This document shows, in pieces, positions 1-11,689 of a stretch of 64,000 nucleotides of DNA. Made by a program: the position numbers and the translations under genes. A model generated the notes under the pieces. The model was not told the DNA's origin, did not search any database, and saw nothing but the letters and a program-made list of their open reading frames with translations. Source of the DNA: Marsupella aquatica (Eukaryota; Marchantiophyta); the NCBI GenBank assembly GCA_973895155.1, contig OZ316896.1:22754001-22818000 (forward strand). The letters run 5' to 3'. Position 1 is the stretch's first letter. Every line of letters starts with the position of its first letter.

Positions 1-8
1 AAACTTAC

Positions 9-2108
9 TTGTATCATATTTCTTCCATGCGAAGTCACTGTTGTCGAAGTCGATCACTGGGAGAGAAAAGGCAAGTGAGTGAGATTGCACTACTCATCCG
101 ATAGGGCAAACTTGTATGTATCCGAGAAAAATCAGATCAGTGATATACAATGTTCTAAGGTCAAAGTGTCACCTGCATACATCAGAGGAAGTGCTGTCAA
201 TCGGTCCAGCAGCGGCAACCTCTTAAACTGCTCCACATGGTCAAGACCACTTCAGAACTTGCGTCTCTAATGGACAACAAATGTCAAAAATTGAAGAGAT
301 GAGACGAGATGAATCTTAGAGATTTCAATAACCTAAGAATACCCTACAATAATTTACTGACCTGCGTGTATATAAATGTTCCAAGTGGGCTAGGAAGTCG
401 AGGCAGATCTTGGAAAATTGGGGACTCCACCTTCACCGCGCATAAGACGTAAAAAGAGGTGAGATTCCTCCATTCAATCCGGTCCGAATTTGAAAGATAC
501 ACGCTCCTCAAGAATTTGAATATACAAGGGCCTTAAAGCACAAGCAAGGTTCTCCACTCTAGGCCATTGTCAAATGACAGCAAGCACACTCGTGATTTTT
601 GTTGGTATGCGTTGATTAATACCTCTGGTGGAGTTGAAGTAGTACCCAAAGAAGTGAGAGTGATGTCTACATATGTGACATGAATACATTTAAAAGCAAC
701 AGAGGAGAATACCTCAAGACCAGCAGGAGAGTATTGTGCAGAGCGAGTCCAGTCTGTGAATGGCCGCAAGCCTAGTTCGTCGACTAGAGCAAATATGTTC
801 TTGTATGGATACCAAAATCCTGTTTCCGGGAATTTGCACATCAAAGGAGGACAAAAACAACTGTTGGGAATTATTGCATTGTCATATCATTGGCAAAACT
901 TCATTCCACCAATGACGAGGTTGAAAGAGTTGTAAGACATAATTGTAATTGTGAGAGAGTTCAAAAGGGTGGATTGATAAGGAACAATGAATGATATACC
1001 ATGAATGCCAACCTCCACAGAGCGCCCAGCTGATGTCTTCCATCCTGCGACTAATCCACCTGGCTGGGGCCCTGCCTCCAACAGATCCACATCAAAGCCC
1101 TGCAAGTAATCGACTCAGACCATTCCATTCAGATAAGGTGCACAGCCGACATTCAATGCAATTTCAACAGTAAAACTAAGAGACTACAATTCAATTACAA
1201 CTATGCACCCCCTTCCCCTCCAAAAGAACTAAACTAGAAATGAAAAATAAGTCACGTTCCATCGTACAGTATTACTACTCATTACGAGAGTGCGAAGCAA
1301 AGAATAGACACAGCAATCACGCAAAGTCAATACCAAAAAAGAGGAGATGAATATAGAAGAAGAGAAAGAATAGCTAAGGACAGACAGAGAAATAGAGATA
1401 CAAAATGGATAGATTCTACTCCATCCAAATGCCCAAGACTCGCAGATAAACGAAGCGATAAAAATTCAGGGAATTCATACAGTATGTGGAAAACCGTTCA
1501 CGTTGCACGGGATATTCTGTTAATTCTTCTGCTCGTGCTCAACCGATTCTCCGCTTTGCCGTGGATTGGATCAGCTAACGTTTGGAAGACAAGCATCTAT
1601 TGACAAAGTCCTATACAATGCGGATTGCAGAATTGAAAATTTCGGGACTTTGCTTCACAGACCCTGCTCTCCAGCGCCCGACGTGCTCAGGCCCTCAAAA
1701 ACTCAGGCCAGAATGGACCAACTACTTCACCTGCTTGGACAGATGGTGAGCAGCACCCAGACCAGCCCATCCGGCGCCAACCACCACCACCTTCTTCCTC
1801 CTGGTCGTGCCATTCCCATTGTTGGCAATCTCCTCCGTTGTAGCAGCTGCTTTTCCTAGAAATACGACTTCTTTCCTGCCACATACTCTGTCATTCCTTG
1901 AATTCATCAGCCCAATCATCTCCCTGCTGTTCATGGCCCCCAAATTCGCCGAGCTACTCAAACTTCTCCCCAGAAGCTGTGCTCTAGTCTTTGCGCCCAT
2001 CACCTTCTCCCCACCCCATGGCGCAGCCTGTCTACCAGAGCAACACCAATGGTCATTGGTGGCCAGTCCACAAGCCATTGCACCCACCACGGCTCCCGCT
2101 GCTGCCAT
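9..2108 (-). CDS. Plastid FAD-dependent oxidoreductase, carotenoid-desaturase-like (5' part, 3' end outside window)
   Basis: This is a flavin amine-oxidase/phytoene-desaturase-type oxidoreductase, probably acting in the plastid. Six exons read in frame: 1731-2108, 1000-1099, 713-819, 362-430, 173-227 and 9-56, with GT-AG borders throughout; the gene continues beyond base 1. About 252 residues are visible. The first 90 or so are rich in Ala, Ser and Arg, like a chloroplast transit peptide. A Rossmann dinucleotide-binding motif follows at about residues 109-121 (VVVVGAGWAGLGA), then the LLEAG acidic end of the second strand and the PGGLVAGWKT segment typical of desaturases. Later exons give FWYPYKNIFALVDELG and VESPIFQDLPRLPSPLG, conserved in a plant zeta-carotene-desaturase-related family. 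The ATG at 2108 is the first in the open frame. The exact substrate is unknown, and the C-terminal substrate-binding half is not in the window. Confidence 0.88.
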
Positions 2109-3039
2109 TTAAACCCAGATAGATTGATTGGTTGATTGATGGATTGATGTCTAGGCTGACATTACTGAACGAGCTCAAAAGCAACCTTCGTTCAATCAAT
2201 CTCTCGACCCCAATAACTTCTCGTGCTAATTGAACTTATAGGAAATTCCGGGACACGGGGATCGGTTGATCGATACTCAGGAGCTAAATAGTTCCAAGGC
2301 GAATTTCTGTCTCCTCTAGTACAATCTCATCCCCGGAAACGACCAGACAAATCTACCCAAGGATCTCTCGGCTGCCACAATTGGGCAGCAGCCAATGCTA
2401 CCGTCCTTTTTGAATCTAAAACACTACGGTAGTGACCAATTGAAGGGATAAGAGGAAGAACGAGAGAGAGCTCAGAGCTCAAAAAGCCAGGTGTACTGTA
2501 CAGAGCACTTTAGAAGGGACTAATCCAATGCGAAATTTTAGGACAATAAGTACTTTGGCAACCGAGTTGACCACAACCAGCACAATGCAGAAACATAATT
2601 TGCTTTCTTGTGAGAAGATAGTGGAGCAGCTGTGAGTTGGGTGGACTGGCTGGCTGGAGGATGGAAGGCCAGTCGCTGGGTTATCCATTCTGGACGTTTG
2701 CCAGCCAAGAGGAGAAGATGGCTCCCAATTGATGGGAAACTCACTGACTAGCAAATCCAAATCACTAGAAACCTTCCTACTTCGAGGCTCTCGAGGGTTT
2801 GTGGCCAAGACTTCACAAGAGTAGAACTCGTTCTCTACGCTTTTACATATTTGGGTTTTTTAATTTCTGAAGGAAAGCCTTGGGTCATGTACTTGGATGG
2901 GATCCAATTCATCACTCTGCCCATCTTTCATAACTGATCTTTCACGCCTGATCTTTCACGCCAACTTTGCATCTGTTGTCCGTGTACACTCACAAAGAAA
3001 ATACATTGATAATGCTTTAGCATATCCAGCAGCATGCGA
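2109..3039. other. Intergenic; promoter side of the oxidoreductase gene
   Basis: No gene is recognised. The stretch lies upstream of the minus-strand oxidoreductase start and ends at the tRNA. Small open frames around 2479-2808 have no family features. Short direct repeats such as tgatctttcacgcc occur near 2935-2962. Confidence 0.5.
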
Positions 3040-3111
3040 ACGACCGTAGTCCAACGGTTAGGATAATTGCCTTCCAAGCAATAGACCCGGGTTCAACTCC
3101 CGGCGGTCGTA
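3040..3111 (+). tRNA. tRNA-Gly (anticodon UCC)
   Basis: A 72-nt cloverleaf can be drawn. The acceptor stem pairs ACGACCG (3040-3046) with CGGTCGT (3104-3110), followed by discriminator A at 3111. The anticodon arm ATTGC/GCAAT encloses loop CTTCCAA, giving anticodon TCC, which reads GGA. The T arm is CCGGG-TTCAACT-CCCGG. The D arm (tagtccaacggttagga) matches the box A region of plant tRNA-Gly genes. A T6 run at 3135-3140 can serve as the RNA polymerase III terminator. The first pair is A-U where G-C is usual for tRNA-Gly. There is no intron. Confidence 0.93.
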
Positions 3112-3134
3112 ACAAAATGTATCGGATGTATTGC

Positions 3135-3140
3135 TTTTTT
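3135..3140 (+). terminator. Pol III T-run terminator of tRNA-Gly
   Basis: Six consecutive T residues lie 24 nt beyond the tRNA end. This is the usual signal for RNA polymerase III termination, and no longer T run lies between it and the tRNA. Confidence 0.6.
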
Positions 3141-4210
3141 GTTGGCAGAGCAGCATTAATTTGCTTGCTCAAAAACAACATGACCAATTTGAAAAGTTGG
3201 TGTCAACCGGTTTATCTTCGTAATTGTTTTTATGAGTTCTAACTTCTAATTGAAACACAATATGTTTGCCACCTGAGGTTTTAGATGTGTTTGGGTTGTG
3301 TACAAGTAGCCTGGCTACCCCGTCCCTTGGCTGGGACATCACTATCCTCACAACCGCCTCACAACCTAGGGCGGGAACAGCTAGTCGTGAAGAAGTCGAT
3401 TCTCTTCGAATTTTTGTTTCTTTCAGTACATTCCTGAGGCTTTTCTACAGCCTGCAGCAATAATCAGGGTTTGACGCATTCTTGAATGTTACCCCAGACA
3501 AGTTTGGAATGGGTGAATCACATAATGTAATCTGGAATTGGAATGCCAGGTTGGCAACAAAATGCCCAATTCCAACTTCTAGCGTTTTGGACGACGTTCT
3601 CGTACATCCTTGTCTGATTGCTTTTCCTTTCAGTATATGGTGATATTTCCAGAAAGACTAGAAAAGGTACCCTTCTTTCCTTTCCTCTCTCCTGTTCTCT
3701 CTTAGATTTGCTACTTATTACTTCCCATGGCCTTCCTAGTGTGCATATATCCATCTATCTTGAAAACCAAAGTTCAGGCCGGAAAGCACAGGACCAATAT
3801 CAACAGACGGTCGTCACTCTGGCATCTCGAGTCTGGAGATGAAGTTCATAGCAGTCCACATAAGGTACGGTAAATCATTGCAAGAGTGAGAACTCCCACC
3901 TTGTTCAATAGCTTTGCATCTCCCGAGTACTTCGCTGAGCACTACAGAGTGATGAATGCATCAAAATTGAGCGGTGAACCAATTTACATTCCTACCTACA
4001 TGTGTGCAAAGCTAGTAAGATTTCGTTCAACAGACTGTCTCCTTGCCTATGAACGGGATCTAACCCTTCAGACTGAACTTACCTGCCAAGTGGGTTCCTT
4101 GTACAGCCCATCTACCGGTCTAAGTATCTGTATGGTGACTGACCTTCACATCTAAGATTGGGCGAAGAAGCTAGTCTATCTTCTTAATAGCGAGAGTCGA
4201 TTTGGTATGT
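3141..4210. other. Intergenic, nothing recognised
   Basis: Short open frames on both strands (for example 3886-4155 plus) show no domain, signal peptide or conserved motif. The right end is the 3' side of the minus-strand glycosyltransferase and should hold its 3' UTR. Confidence 0.45.
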
Positions 4211-7200
4211 TTACAAAATATCAGTACAGTGGAGGCAATATCTCCCCATTACTTTATCAATGAGGCTGCCAGGTTCAGGCACACGATTGAATGTTAAGCC
4301 GTTCCATAAGTGCACTGCAAATGATTGCGACATTATTCTGTTGAACAGCTCAAGCTCTTCAGCAACGGCCTCATCCTCCTCTGGAGCTATAAGATACCTG
4401 CATCCAGCACCCTCAGACTCTTAGAAATTTTGGGGGAGCGTATTGCCATATAAACCAGTCACATGCATGAGAGAGGTAATGTTCATTCACATCGTCACTG
4501 ACTGCACCCGTAATGAACATCAACCAAAATCTGCTAGTATTATATGTTTGTGACCGACATGTATAGCGATCAAGGAAGTTTGTCGCAAAGACCGGGTGAT
4601 TAACAGTGTTCAGATCCATTCTTTAGATTACATTGAACAGCTCGCCGCAATTGACGAGTCATAGCAACGTGTGATGTGCTTGGAAACCATGGAGAGCATC
4701 ATGACGTTACCTGCAGATGCTCTCTGAACTCAACGGGAAGAAGGAGCTAGGAGGCTTCACTTGTGGCTTGTCCAAAATGGCTAAGTGGAAATCATTGCCT
4801 TCCGGTAGCACTTTCATCACTCGATCAAGCAGATCCGCCCCATTCCAGTCCAGCAAGGTCTCATCGTAGGTGGCTGTGAATTCTACCATACTTCTATTGA
4901 GAAATGAACTGCAGGACAGAGCAAGACTTAACCAAGTCAGTCTTCGAAGCGTTCCCAACCCTCTGGCAATCTAGGCACTAGAGTTTTTTAGGAATTAGCC
5001 ATCACCGGATATGCATATGTAACAAAAGTTATGGCAGTTTTTAAGGACTTAAAACAAGGACAGAAGTCCGTCAAATGGAATAATTTCTAGGTTCCCCACC
5101 CTTCATCATTCCTGGTATAAAGTCAGGTGCCTTCCTCACGTGAGCTTTCACACATGAAATTCTCTCATGCATAAACATTAGCTCTTTTCCGACATAAACT
5201 AAGGTTAGACATGAACCTAAACTTTTCGAAGACCATAATTGCACCATTTGGTCGTATGTCTCCGTTTTCTAGGACTTCCGAGCCAATTGTATTCTTGAGA
5301 CTTGTCAACGGCTTCAGAACGATCATGTCGAAGTCCAAGTATATCCCCCCGTACCTGCCAGAAAATAGCACATGCGCATGTTGTTAAGAGGAAAGATTCT
5401 CACTTCCGTTTCCAGAGTCCTGTAGCTGCTGCGAAAACTTGGTCTACAAACAAGCAGTGAATAGCAAGACCAGCAACTTATGCAAGTACACACTGTGTCT
5501 TAATATAGAGGACAACCAGACCCTCTAAATTTATTTCAAGATCAATTGCCTACTCTGAAATTGTGATACTCCATTCAAACGGTCACGAGAGACAAACTCT
5601 ACAATAAGAGTATGGCTCACTTGTACAGGGCACCAAGCCGCAGTAGTTCAGTATAGTGGAGATAGAATAGATCAACCGTGCGCCACTCGTTAAAGATGGT
5701 AGCAAAGACATCCGTTGGCGTGTTCTGCAAAAGCTCCTCCAGGACAGGCACTACTGTGGCTATACGATACCTGCGCAACTCATCATTTTGCTCTTCAAAT
5801 CAGGTGCTCGACTTGCCTCCGGCTTGCTATCTACTTGTGCCAGTAAAGCATGCGGCTTAGCACCATAACGCATATGAAACGAGCAGACCAACAGAATAAA
5901 AGGCAACCCATAGGTCGGCACTTTCCATGAGTATGGCCAACTACCACACCAACAAAGTTAAAACCATGCAATTCCCATGAAATTCGCTTTGTTGCGTAGC
6001 AACGTCTGTTCCGATTAGGCCACAAGTTCAAAGAAAACAGGGTTCAGGCGTGCAACGTACCCCTCGTCTGTAAAGCTCTTGAAGAAGCCGAGCTCCATGG
6101 TGTCGGAAAACACCACCACACAGGCAGTTGGGTGGAAGTAGAGAAGGCTCTCCAGTACACGCTGATGTCTGACGGTGAAAGACCAAGGTGCGGTCATCCA
6201 TGCCATGAACACTCTCAAGGAACAATTCTCATCAAACAGGAACTCCTGCATGAAACTAGAGAATGAGATCTCCGGGTGATACCCAGGTAAATTTCCCCAT
6301 CCCCTCATGTCCACCTTAATTTTCAACTTCTGGGCTTTTTTCTTTCCTTCCTTCTTCTTGTGCCTCGTTCTTTGCGACCCTTCCATCTTAGAAACGTCCG
6401 ATAACGTCTCCGAAGAAGTCTCTTCCTTGCTATGACTGCTATCTGAGGGCTCTGATTGACCCTTCAACAATTCCAACCCCTCTCTTACTTTCCTTCTCCT
6501 TGATTCATTCTGTGCAGAGACTTCTGTTGCCCGTACGTTATGAGCATCAGTAAATTCATTCATCAATTGACCCCTCGTTCCTTCTTTCGAATCACGCTCA
6601 ACGCTTGCATCCGGTGACTTCTGATATATAAATGAAGAGTGAGCAGTATGACCAGACCATTTAAATGCCCTGTCATTCTTGGTTAGACCACCACCATCCT
6701 GGTTCAGAGAATCTGGGTCCTGCAACAGCGGATTGTTTTCCGGATTCAATGGATCGGATGCCACTTTTCGCCCTTTCTGTGTTTTCGCGGGCTGCTTATC
6801 TTGAATCTTTCCCAATCTCTGTTTCTTGCTGAACATCAGGACATCTTCGATGTTCGACATGTGCTCCAAGCGCTCTCTTGTCTCTTCGTTGATTGGTTCA
6901 TCATCTGAGCTAAACATGCCTAAATTTCCTTGAAATTCTTTTCCCTTGGCCACCTTTCGCGGTAGTGGTAACCGCGTGCGGACGCCTTTCGTTGAGTCAG
7001 ACGTGGGGACAGCCTCTGCTCCCAATTGATGGGCTTCCACCATCCCAGCTCCTTTCATTTTCCCGTCAGCGTCCTCTCTACCCCTTCCCACTATTAGCTG
7101 TTCTTTTCTGGCCAGCCCATTCTTCTCTGTTTCCACTAGCAATCTTTTCTCTCTCGCATGTGGCTGCCATTCAGCGTTTCCACCACCACCAAAGCCCTCA

Positions 7201-7628
7201 AAATCTTCCCCTTCTTCGTCCTCCATGTCCATCTCATTCTCCATGTCCTCAAACCGGTCGCCCTCATCCTCCTCGGCAGCATCTTCCTGATCCTCAGAGG
7301 ATTTAGTCGGGTCCCCTCCCATTTCACTAAGGATTTCAGAGGCTCCGTTGTTACTCCTCTTCTGGTCCATTCTCTGCACTCTCTCCCCTCCATCTCCTCC
7401 AAGCCAGAGCTTCCCTTTCCAAACCCTCGCATCATGACTAGAGTTTACAGACAACTGGCCAGCATGCTGGCCACCTCTGGCTGACCGCACTTGGACTATA
7501 GACAACGATGCAATCAGCACACAGCCGAATGTAATTATGCACAAAGTCAGCTTCCTCGAATCCTTTCCGTTACTCTTGCCATACGAGAGAACTCGTGCCA
7601 CCCGTGCCTTGTGGCGCGGTTTCTGCAT
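4211..7628 (-). CDS. GT32-type glycosyltransferase (alpha-1,4-galactosyltransferase/Gb3-synthase-like), Golgi type II membrane protein
   Basis: Five exons, 6061-7628, 5621-5770, 5217-5354, 4711-4908 and 4211-4397, join in frame with GT-AG borders to give 746 residues. Residues about 27-47 form a single hydrophobic signal-anchor after a basic N-terminus, as in Golgi type II transferases. Residues about 50-460 are a low-complexity, Glu/Lys/Ser-rich stem. The catalytic part starts near residue 467 with CSLRVFMAWMTAPWSF, then GYRIATVVP, LFYLHYTELLRLGALYKYGGIYLDFD and a C-terminal NRSMVEF...WNGADLL...AVHLWNG. The DXD metal and nucleotide-sugar motif is Asp580-Phe-Asp582, followed by MIVLKPL. The family transfers a sugar from a nucleotide donor with retention of configuration; donor and acceptor in plants are not established. 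The stem is several times longer than in animal members. The first ATG at 7628 precedes the anchor directly. Confidence 0.9.
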
Positions 7629-8280
7629 AGTGAGAGCCTCCTCCTTTCGTCCACAGCACTCAGGTCACCCAGCTGAGTGGCCAACGCCCCCGCCTAAAAC
7701 AATATGCCCAGAATCATAGCTCAGTCCTTCTCGTCATAGCCGCTCTCTTCCTCCCGGCGCCTCCTCAACGTATGGGTCCACAAAGCTGATGAGATTATAA
7801 TAATACTGGACTCCTCGAGGCTACCCGACCACAATCTTTGCGGGTTTCAATTCATCTCCCTCCATTCTTCAGTTTCTTCCTCCGTACTGTCGTACCAGTC
7901 CAAACCCAGAGGTGGTAGTAAACATTTTGGATGGATGCTCCTGCAGCACGCTTCACTGCCGCGACCAGAGCATTGAATGCAGTACTGAAGGGGGTGTGTA
8001 CGCGCGCGAGATCCAAAATTCACCTGGAAACTGGCTTCCAACGACCAGGAACAGAAACCCCAGGAGCAACGTTGGATGGCGATGCAAGCCTCTGCATCAA
8101 GTTGGAGCAAGTGCGTCCAAGAGAAGGAAGTACATCAAAGTGCTGGGATTGTATCAAACCGAAGGGAGTCTATCAAAGTGGAGGCACTGGATCGAATCGC
8201 AGGCAGTAATTCAAAGTGGACTCAGTATATCAAAGTCGACGGAGAATAAGTCAAGTGGGTTCAATGCCAAACGAGGAGCT
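7629..8280. promoter_or_regulatory. Upstream region of the glycosyltransferase gene
   Basis: This is the 5' side of the minus-strand glycosyltransferase. It should contain its 5' UTR and promoter, but no core element was assigned. From 8130 to 8235 the short phrase tcaaagtg recurs about every 30-40 bases, suggesting decayed tandem repeats. No coding feature is recognised. Confidence 0.4.
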
Positions 8281-8436
8281 GGCTGGATGGATAGTGGCTC
8301 TCTTCTGTGCGGCAAAAAAAAACCCACCAAAGAAAAATGAAAAGTCACGAAAGAAGCCGGCTAGTTGGATAATGGCTCTCTTTCTATGCGGCAAAAAAAA
8401 CCCGCCAAAGAAAAAATTCAAAGGTCACATAAGAAG
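8281..8436. repeat. Two-copy 78-bp tandem duplication
   Basis: The unit starting ggctggatggatagtggctc at 8281 is repeated with changes at 8359 (ggctagttggataatggctc). Both copies contain a gcggcaaaaaaaa tract, a ccaaagaaaaa segment and end in aagaagcc. The spacing is 78 bases and the copies differ at several positions, so the duplication is not very recent. Confidence 0.85.
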
Positions 8437-10589
8437 CCCCACAGAAGACGTGGTCTTCTACGACTGCCGAATTGCGGGTGCGCAATCAACGCTTCTTGAT
8501 TAGACCATTCGGCACACACTTCATCTCCCACGCTTCAACAAAATGATCAAATGCGATTATGCGACAGCGGTGTCTCCTGCTGAAGGAGGCGAGACTTCAG
8601 CAGAGAAAACATGAGCGAACCCGAATTGAGAGCGTCTTTCGTTGACAGTAAATGAACAGACACTAAATGCTTCACTCTCTCTCATCAAAGTACCATCTGA
8701 ATTGTCAATCATTTCCTGACACTCCTGAACCAACTCGCTCATCAGCAATGTTATGTCTGTCCTTACGTCCAAGAGTCCAAATACTGCTCTGTATCTTCTG
8801 ACTCACCTTCACGAGTATCAGTCGCCACTGTTAAGACCACTGACTGACCCCTTCAGACTGATGAGAACTGAGGCAACCCTGAGCTCAGCTCAATTCAGCT
8901 CAGGTACTCATCAATCCTCCTCTCGCCCTTACAGTGAACATATTTCAACCAAATACAACTTAGAGCGAATTTGACCACGGCCATCTTGTACCCTGCAGAG
9001 ATCACTTTAGCTTCGCCTACTTGGCCCATCTTCAGAGACCAGCATCAGCAGCAAAGCTCCGTTCCTACCAAAATGGATTCCCAGGCTGATCCAAACCATC
9101 ATTGGCATCTATGTCATCATCGTTATCTCCCGAGTGTCGGAGTGTGGAACGAAAGAATACCACTTTACTGTCCTTTGTATGTATCGGACTATCGTGTAAT
9201 GAGTCACGTTTGTTCCCTTCTCCAGCCTGCACCTTACTATCATACCATTGGAGAGCAACAGCTCAGACGAGCTAAAGTGCTAAAGTGCTGCAAACCGAGG
9301 CAAAGGACAGGGACGGTAGCTGCAGAAGACGAGCCAATTCAAGGCCAGTCGAAATCAAATCAATTAGAAAGCAGGAAAGCAGGAAAGCACTCAGCCGTGT
9401 ACAGTACTGCAAAGCGAGCACGTCCAGACTTTGGAGGTAGGCGAACACGAGCTTTGACTCGTTCAACGGGGAAGATCATGCATGGCAAACCCGTTGCACG
9501 ACTGACTTCGAACAAAATTGACGACAACTTATTTTTGTGAAAGGACGATGCAGCTCTCGATGCAGCTCAGCGTAATTTGTTGTAAGCTTTTCGTTTCGTT
9601 TTGGGCAGAGTGCGAATGTTACCTTGTGCGAAGGAGAAACACTTTGAATATAGATTATTTTCTGAGCATCAGATCTTCCCTGGATTTAATTGAGGGGTGA
9701 CAGTTCGATTCTGGCTAAATAATGGGCCTCTGGCGGTGATGGATCATAGAAATTCTTCATCAAAAGGAGCTCATTTTTTAGATAGGTGGAATCTAGCTAG
9801 TTGAGTGGTCCATAAGCTATCTCTGTTCCACCTTCGTGACATGTTGAGGCACTTTACATAATCAGTGAAGCAAGTTTGAGCAATAATCAGTGAAGTAGTA
9901 TGAGCCAGAGTATAGGATAATCTAGGTGGGGGGTGTCGAGTGGGCTGTAACCCCCTGCATAGAAATGTGAGAACAAGTTGACCTAGGGCACCCAGGCAGT
10001 TTTGTCAAACATTCTGGGAGCAGGGTGATGGACTATAATTGTTGTCTGGAAAAAAGGTCATCCTTTTCAGGGCACAAGATTTTGACTCCATCCATTTAAA
10101 ATGCTCAATGGGAGAGCACAAACTCCTAGAAATTCTCAAAGGGAGACCAATAGAAATGGGAGTAGAAATGGTTTCTGTGCAGTATTTTAAGTCTCCAACT
10201 GGCACCCACTTTGGAGTACCTGCGAAGTTGACAACCACCAATCTTGCAATGGACAGAGCTCCTCAGAAGAGGTTTACCATGGACTCCAGTCTAGAAAATG
10301 AGGCAACCATGTTACTGCCAGATTGTAGGTATAATGATGTGTTCGTGCGTGCGTATGCATGTCTTGAATTTCTTTGAAACAAAAGTATTTTGTGCTCTCC
10401 CATTAAGCTAATCTAGGAGTTGAAGATTAGTGAGACTTGAAATATCCAACAACATGTCCAATCCATCTTTCATGTTGCTAAAGAAGAAATTGTGAGATTT
10501 TGGAAGACATACTTTTAATCAGTTTCAATATGACATTTTGTTTAAACCAAACAGTGAATTCGGAAGCCATTACACAGATTTGCTGTTTG
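8437..10589. other. Intergenic, no gene supported
   Basis: The longest open frames are 8971-9540 (189 codons) and 10039-10377 (112 codons), both plus. Neither shows a recognisable domain, and the first is low-complexity in Gln, Arg and Ser. The 112-codon frame (start MLSGKKVILFRAQDFDS) is composed like protein but matches nothing I know, so it remains only a weak candidate. Confidence 0.4.
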
Positions 10590-10933
10590 TGTTGAGCATA
10601 GACGACATTCGTAACGGCAAGCCCATGAATCATCCAACGCACAATAGTCGACACAGAGAGATACGTGGTTCACCTTCACATGAGGCTACGTCCACGGGAA
10701 CACACAAGAGCTTTACTGCACTCTAGGCCAACCGGCCATACCAAGCATCCACAGCACAAGCTCTTCCTATCTCTCAACTAGCTCCGTAACAATGAGCCTA
10801 AGTTCCACCAGAGTCTGGCATCAGCCCTGGCTTAATACACAACAGCACTACCGCTAACATTAGCTAAGTCCTAACCTGAGTTAGACTAACTGTAGTTAGC
10901 TCATGAGTCACAAGACTAGAGCAATATCTAACA
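10590..10933 (-). mobile_element. Solo LTR of the same Ty1-copia family as the element at 46586-56185
   Basis: Read on the minus strand this is a complete 344-bp LTR, starting tgttagatattgctc and ending tatgctcaaca. It has exactly the length of the two LTRs of the full element. By eye it differs from the 5' LTR at about a dozen positions. It is flanked by a perfect 5-bp duplication gtttg (10585-10589 and 10934-10938). No primer-binding site, internal region or second LTR adjoins it, so it is the product of LTR-LTR recombination. Confidence 0.96.
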
Positions 10934-11689
10934 GTTTGCAGGGGGGGTATGACTCTCTTTTACGTTCACAAGGTTTCCAAGCCAAACAGGAGCTTGACTT
11001 GAATTACTAGATGATACAACTTATTGAGCAGAGTAAGATTTGACAATTTAATTCCACAAAAGTTTCAACATCCTCTTTTCCCAAACCTTTAGTCACTGTA
11101 ATAGCTGTTTTCTTAAACTGCCCTTAAATAAGTTTTGTGGACTTGGACGACCTCAGTGTTTAGATACATGCAATGCTATTTGCTGTATGTTTTGAAGGAT
11201 TGTTTATGGGAATGACTATGCCAGAAATTTGGGTTTAATATCCTATGCTGTGAATTTGCCTTTTAGGTTCCCAATCATCAGTTCTGTTCACTCTTCTTGT
11301 CCTTCTCTTGTGGCTGTTTGTTTTGAGATTACATGATGTGAGAATGTCACTTGAAAATTAAGGTGAAGGATTCAATTCATGAGAATGCCGCTGTTTGTAC
11401 ATGAGGAAGATGGATCCAGACTTTGGCAGAGGATGAGTACTTTGTCAATTCATGTTGGTTTCTCTGCAAACTTTCATCCACTTTCCTCAGCTGCTGGGTC
11501 TTTTCTACCGGGAATGACAGGGTTTCCAGCTCTTCATCCATTGACGTGGATTGAAGAGGAGGTGCACAACAACTTCAATCAATTTCACATCGCCCCGAAC
11601 TTGTGCCTATCATGGCTTGTTTTGGTTTGTTGAAATAACTATAGCAATGGTCACAAGTGGTGGTGAAACCAAGAAGCACAACTTGGTTT
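10934..11689. other. Intergenic, nothing recognised
   Basis: AT-rich DNA between the solo LTR and the HARBI1-like remnant. The plus frame 11379-11633 has no known motif. Part of it may be the eroded 5' portion of the DNA transposon that left the downstream remnant. Confidence 0.35.

Noticed and set aside
8971-9540. 189-codon plus-strand ORF
   Set aside because: Low-complexity, no recognisable domain, no supporting context; not enough to call a gene.
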